Positions 62,987-64,000 of a stretch of DNA of 64,000 nt are shown piece after piece (the stretch's first letter is position 1; every line of letters starts with the position of its first letter). The translations under genes and the position numbers were made by a program. The stretch spans positions 62,001 through 126,000 of the forward strand of contig CAVVGK010000003.1 in the NCBI GenBank assembly GCA_963747755.1. The letters are read 5' to 3'. A model generated the notes under the pieces. That model was not told where the DNA came from. It searched no databases and saw only the letters and a program-made list of their open reading frames with translations. This stretch comes from DATFVA01 sp963747755 (GTDB lineage Bacteria; Bacteroidota; Ignavibacteria; Ignavibacteriales; Ignavibacteriaceae).

Positions 62987-64000
62987 ATGAATACTGATAA
63001 ACTATTAATAAATAATCCCGATAATCTTTTATTCGGTAAAGCTCCGAGACCCGTTAAACTTAAAAGAGGGTTTGAAATTGGTTCGGGTGAGGTATATCCT
63101 GAAATAAATTTTACACTGCCCCAGATGATCATCGATGAGTCAAACTGGAATGAAGTAAGAGATATTTACAGGGAAATAATCACTGATGTATGCAAAAGAG
63201 CAGCTGAGTTATACGCTCCTGCCCTGGTTGTTGAATTCGAGCTCCTTCCACCTATGACCATGCAGCCGGAATGGGGAGCTGAGATAACGGAAATTCTGGC
63301 AGGGGTAATGGAAGATTACTACCGGAAATACGGTCTGAAATCAGCACTTCGTGCAACGCCTGTTGACATAAGGGACAGCGACCGTCCTCCATTAATGAGA
63401 AGCGGAGAAATGGCAGAAAAAATGTTCCGTTCGTTTGAGCTTTGTGCTGCCGCAGGCGCAGACATACTGTCAATTGAATCTACTGGAGGGAAGGAAGTAC
63501 ATGATGAAGCATTAGTAAATGCTGACCTGCAGGGAATCGTATTTGCACTTGGCGTTCTCGCCGTAAAAGATATGAACTATATTTGGGAGAAAATAGTAAA
63601 GATCTCAGATAAATATGGAGTAATACCGGGTGGTGATACAGCCTGCGGATTTGCGAACACGGCAATGGTACTGGCTGATAAAGGAATGATACCTAAAATT
63701 CTTGCGTCGGTTGTACGAACTGCATCTGTAGCCAGGAGTCTGCAGGCATACAGGCAGGGAGCCTTAGGGCCCGGTAAAGACTGTGCCTATGAAGGTCCAT
63801 TCATCAAAACGATGACCGGAATCCCGATATCCATGGAAGGCAAGTCCAGTGCCTGTGCTCATCTAAGCTGCCTGGGAAACATATCTTCAGCTTATGCCGA
63901 TCTATGGAGCAATGAATCCGTACAAAATGTTAAGCTACTAAGCACATATGCCCCGGTGGTCTCAGTTGAACAGCTGATTTACGACTGCCGGCTTATGAAT
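62987..64000 (+). CDS. mtaB: MtaB-like methanol/O-methyl corrinoid methyltransferase, 3' end cut off
   Basis: The frame is open to the window edge (338 codons seen; the archaeal MtaB has about 460). It aligns well with MtaB along its length: FGKAPRPVKL, NPEWGAEI-like QPEWGAEI, DIRDSDRP, SIESTGGKEV, GGDTACGFANTAM, LGPGKDCAYE, MEGKSSACAHL, DLWSNESV. The three zinc ligands of MtaB are conserved as Glu164, Cys220 and Cys266. MtaB splits methanol and loads its methyl onto a corrinoid protein (MtaC). Relatives may act on other O-methyl compounds. No corrinoid protein gene is in view; it should lie just downstream. The start follows the cupin gene by 32 bp. It is the final gene of the run. Confidence 0.85.
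   Translation, partial: MNTDKLLINNPDNLLFGKAPRPVKLKRGFEIGSGEVYPEINFTLPQMIIDESNWNEVRDIYREIITDVCKRAAELYAPALVVEFELLPPMTMQPEWGAEITEILAGVMEDYYRKYGLKSALRATPVDIRDSDRPPLMRSGEMAEKMFRSFELCAAAGADILSIESTGGKEVHDEALVNADLQGIVFALGVLAVKDMNYIWEKIVKISDKYGVIPGGDTACGFANTAMVLADKGMIPKILASVVRTASVARSLQAYRQGALGPGKDCAYEGPFIKTMTGIPISMEGKSSACAHLSCLGNISSAYADLWSNESVQNVKLLSTYAPVVSVEQLIYDCRLMN

Overview
This 64-kb window looks like a chromosomal stretch from a member of the Ignavibacteria (Bacteroidota/Chlorobi group). Several large secreted proteins end in the type IX secretion (T9SS) sorting domain with the NYPNPFNP signature typical of that lineage. PorV-like and FadL-like outer-membrane proteins and SusC-like TonB-dependent receptors are present, but no SusD is seen. 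No rRNA, tRNA, CRISPR array, transposase or prophage gene was recognised. Two genes carry apparent one-base insertions, one of them in a G run, so base-level sequence errors are possible.

Region 1 (1-13.5 kb) is mixed. It holds the 3' end of an MFS exporter gene, a PaiB-type flavin-binding protein, a small secreted protein gene broken by a frameshift, a T9SS-secreted 5'-nucleotidase, a TrmB-type regulator with a perfect inverted repeat at its promoter, a large Ycf48-like repeat protein, and a minus-strand unit of one small membrane-anchored protein followed by two paralogous TonB receptors.

Region 2 (13.7-27.2 kb) begins the carbohydrate locus. It has a GH92 alpha-mannosidase preceded by five 11-bp tandem repeats, and a LacI-type regulator. 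The same 12-bp palindrome lies at the regulator's own promoter and upstream of the next unit: sugar-binding lipoprotein, two ABC permeases, GWxTD protein, lipoprotein and outer-membrane barrel. A two-module CBM9-like T9SS protein (frameshifted) and a zinc-dependent dehydrogenase follow.

Region 3 (27.2 kb to the end) is about 37 kb read entirely on the plus strand with no gap over about 105 bp. It encodes a TonB receptor, a secreted partner protein and a PorV-like protein. Extracytoplasmic glycosidases include GH92, a clan-A enzyme, two Tat-exported GH10-like proteins and a T9SS GH13. Enzymes without export signals include a GH106-like protein, a DUF6259-like protein, GH42 and two GH10-like proteins. 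Sugar processing is represented by ribokinase, ribose pyranase, an aldo/keto reductase, a Gfo/Idh/MocA protein, a sugar isomerase-like protein, an SDR and a phosphomannose-isomerase-like cupin. There is one MFS importer.

The two most unusual elements are a tandem array of four divergent GH10-like genes with altered substrate-site residues, and two components of corrinoid-dependent methyl transfer inside the same run: a URO-D-family protein with the H-x-C...C zinc motif and an MtaB-like methyltransferase with its Glu/Cys/Cys zinc site. My reading is a locus that takes apart a complex, possibly O-methylated, plant-type or mannose-containing glycan and recovers its methyl groups. That is an inference from gene content.
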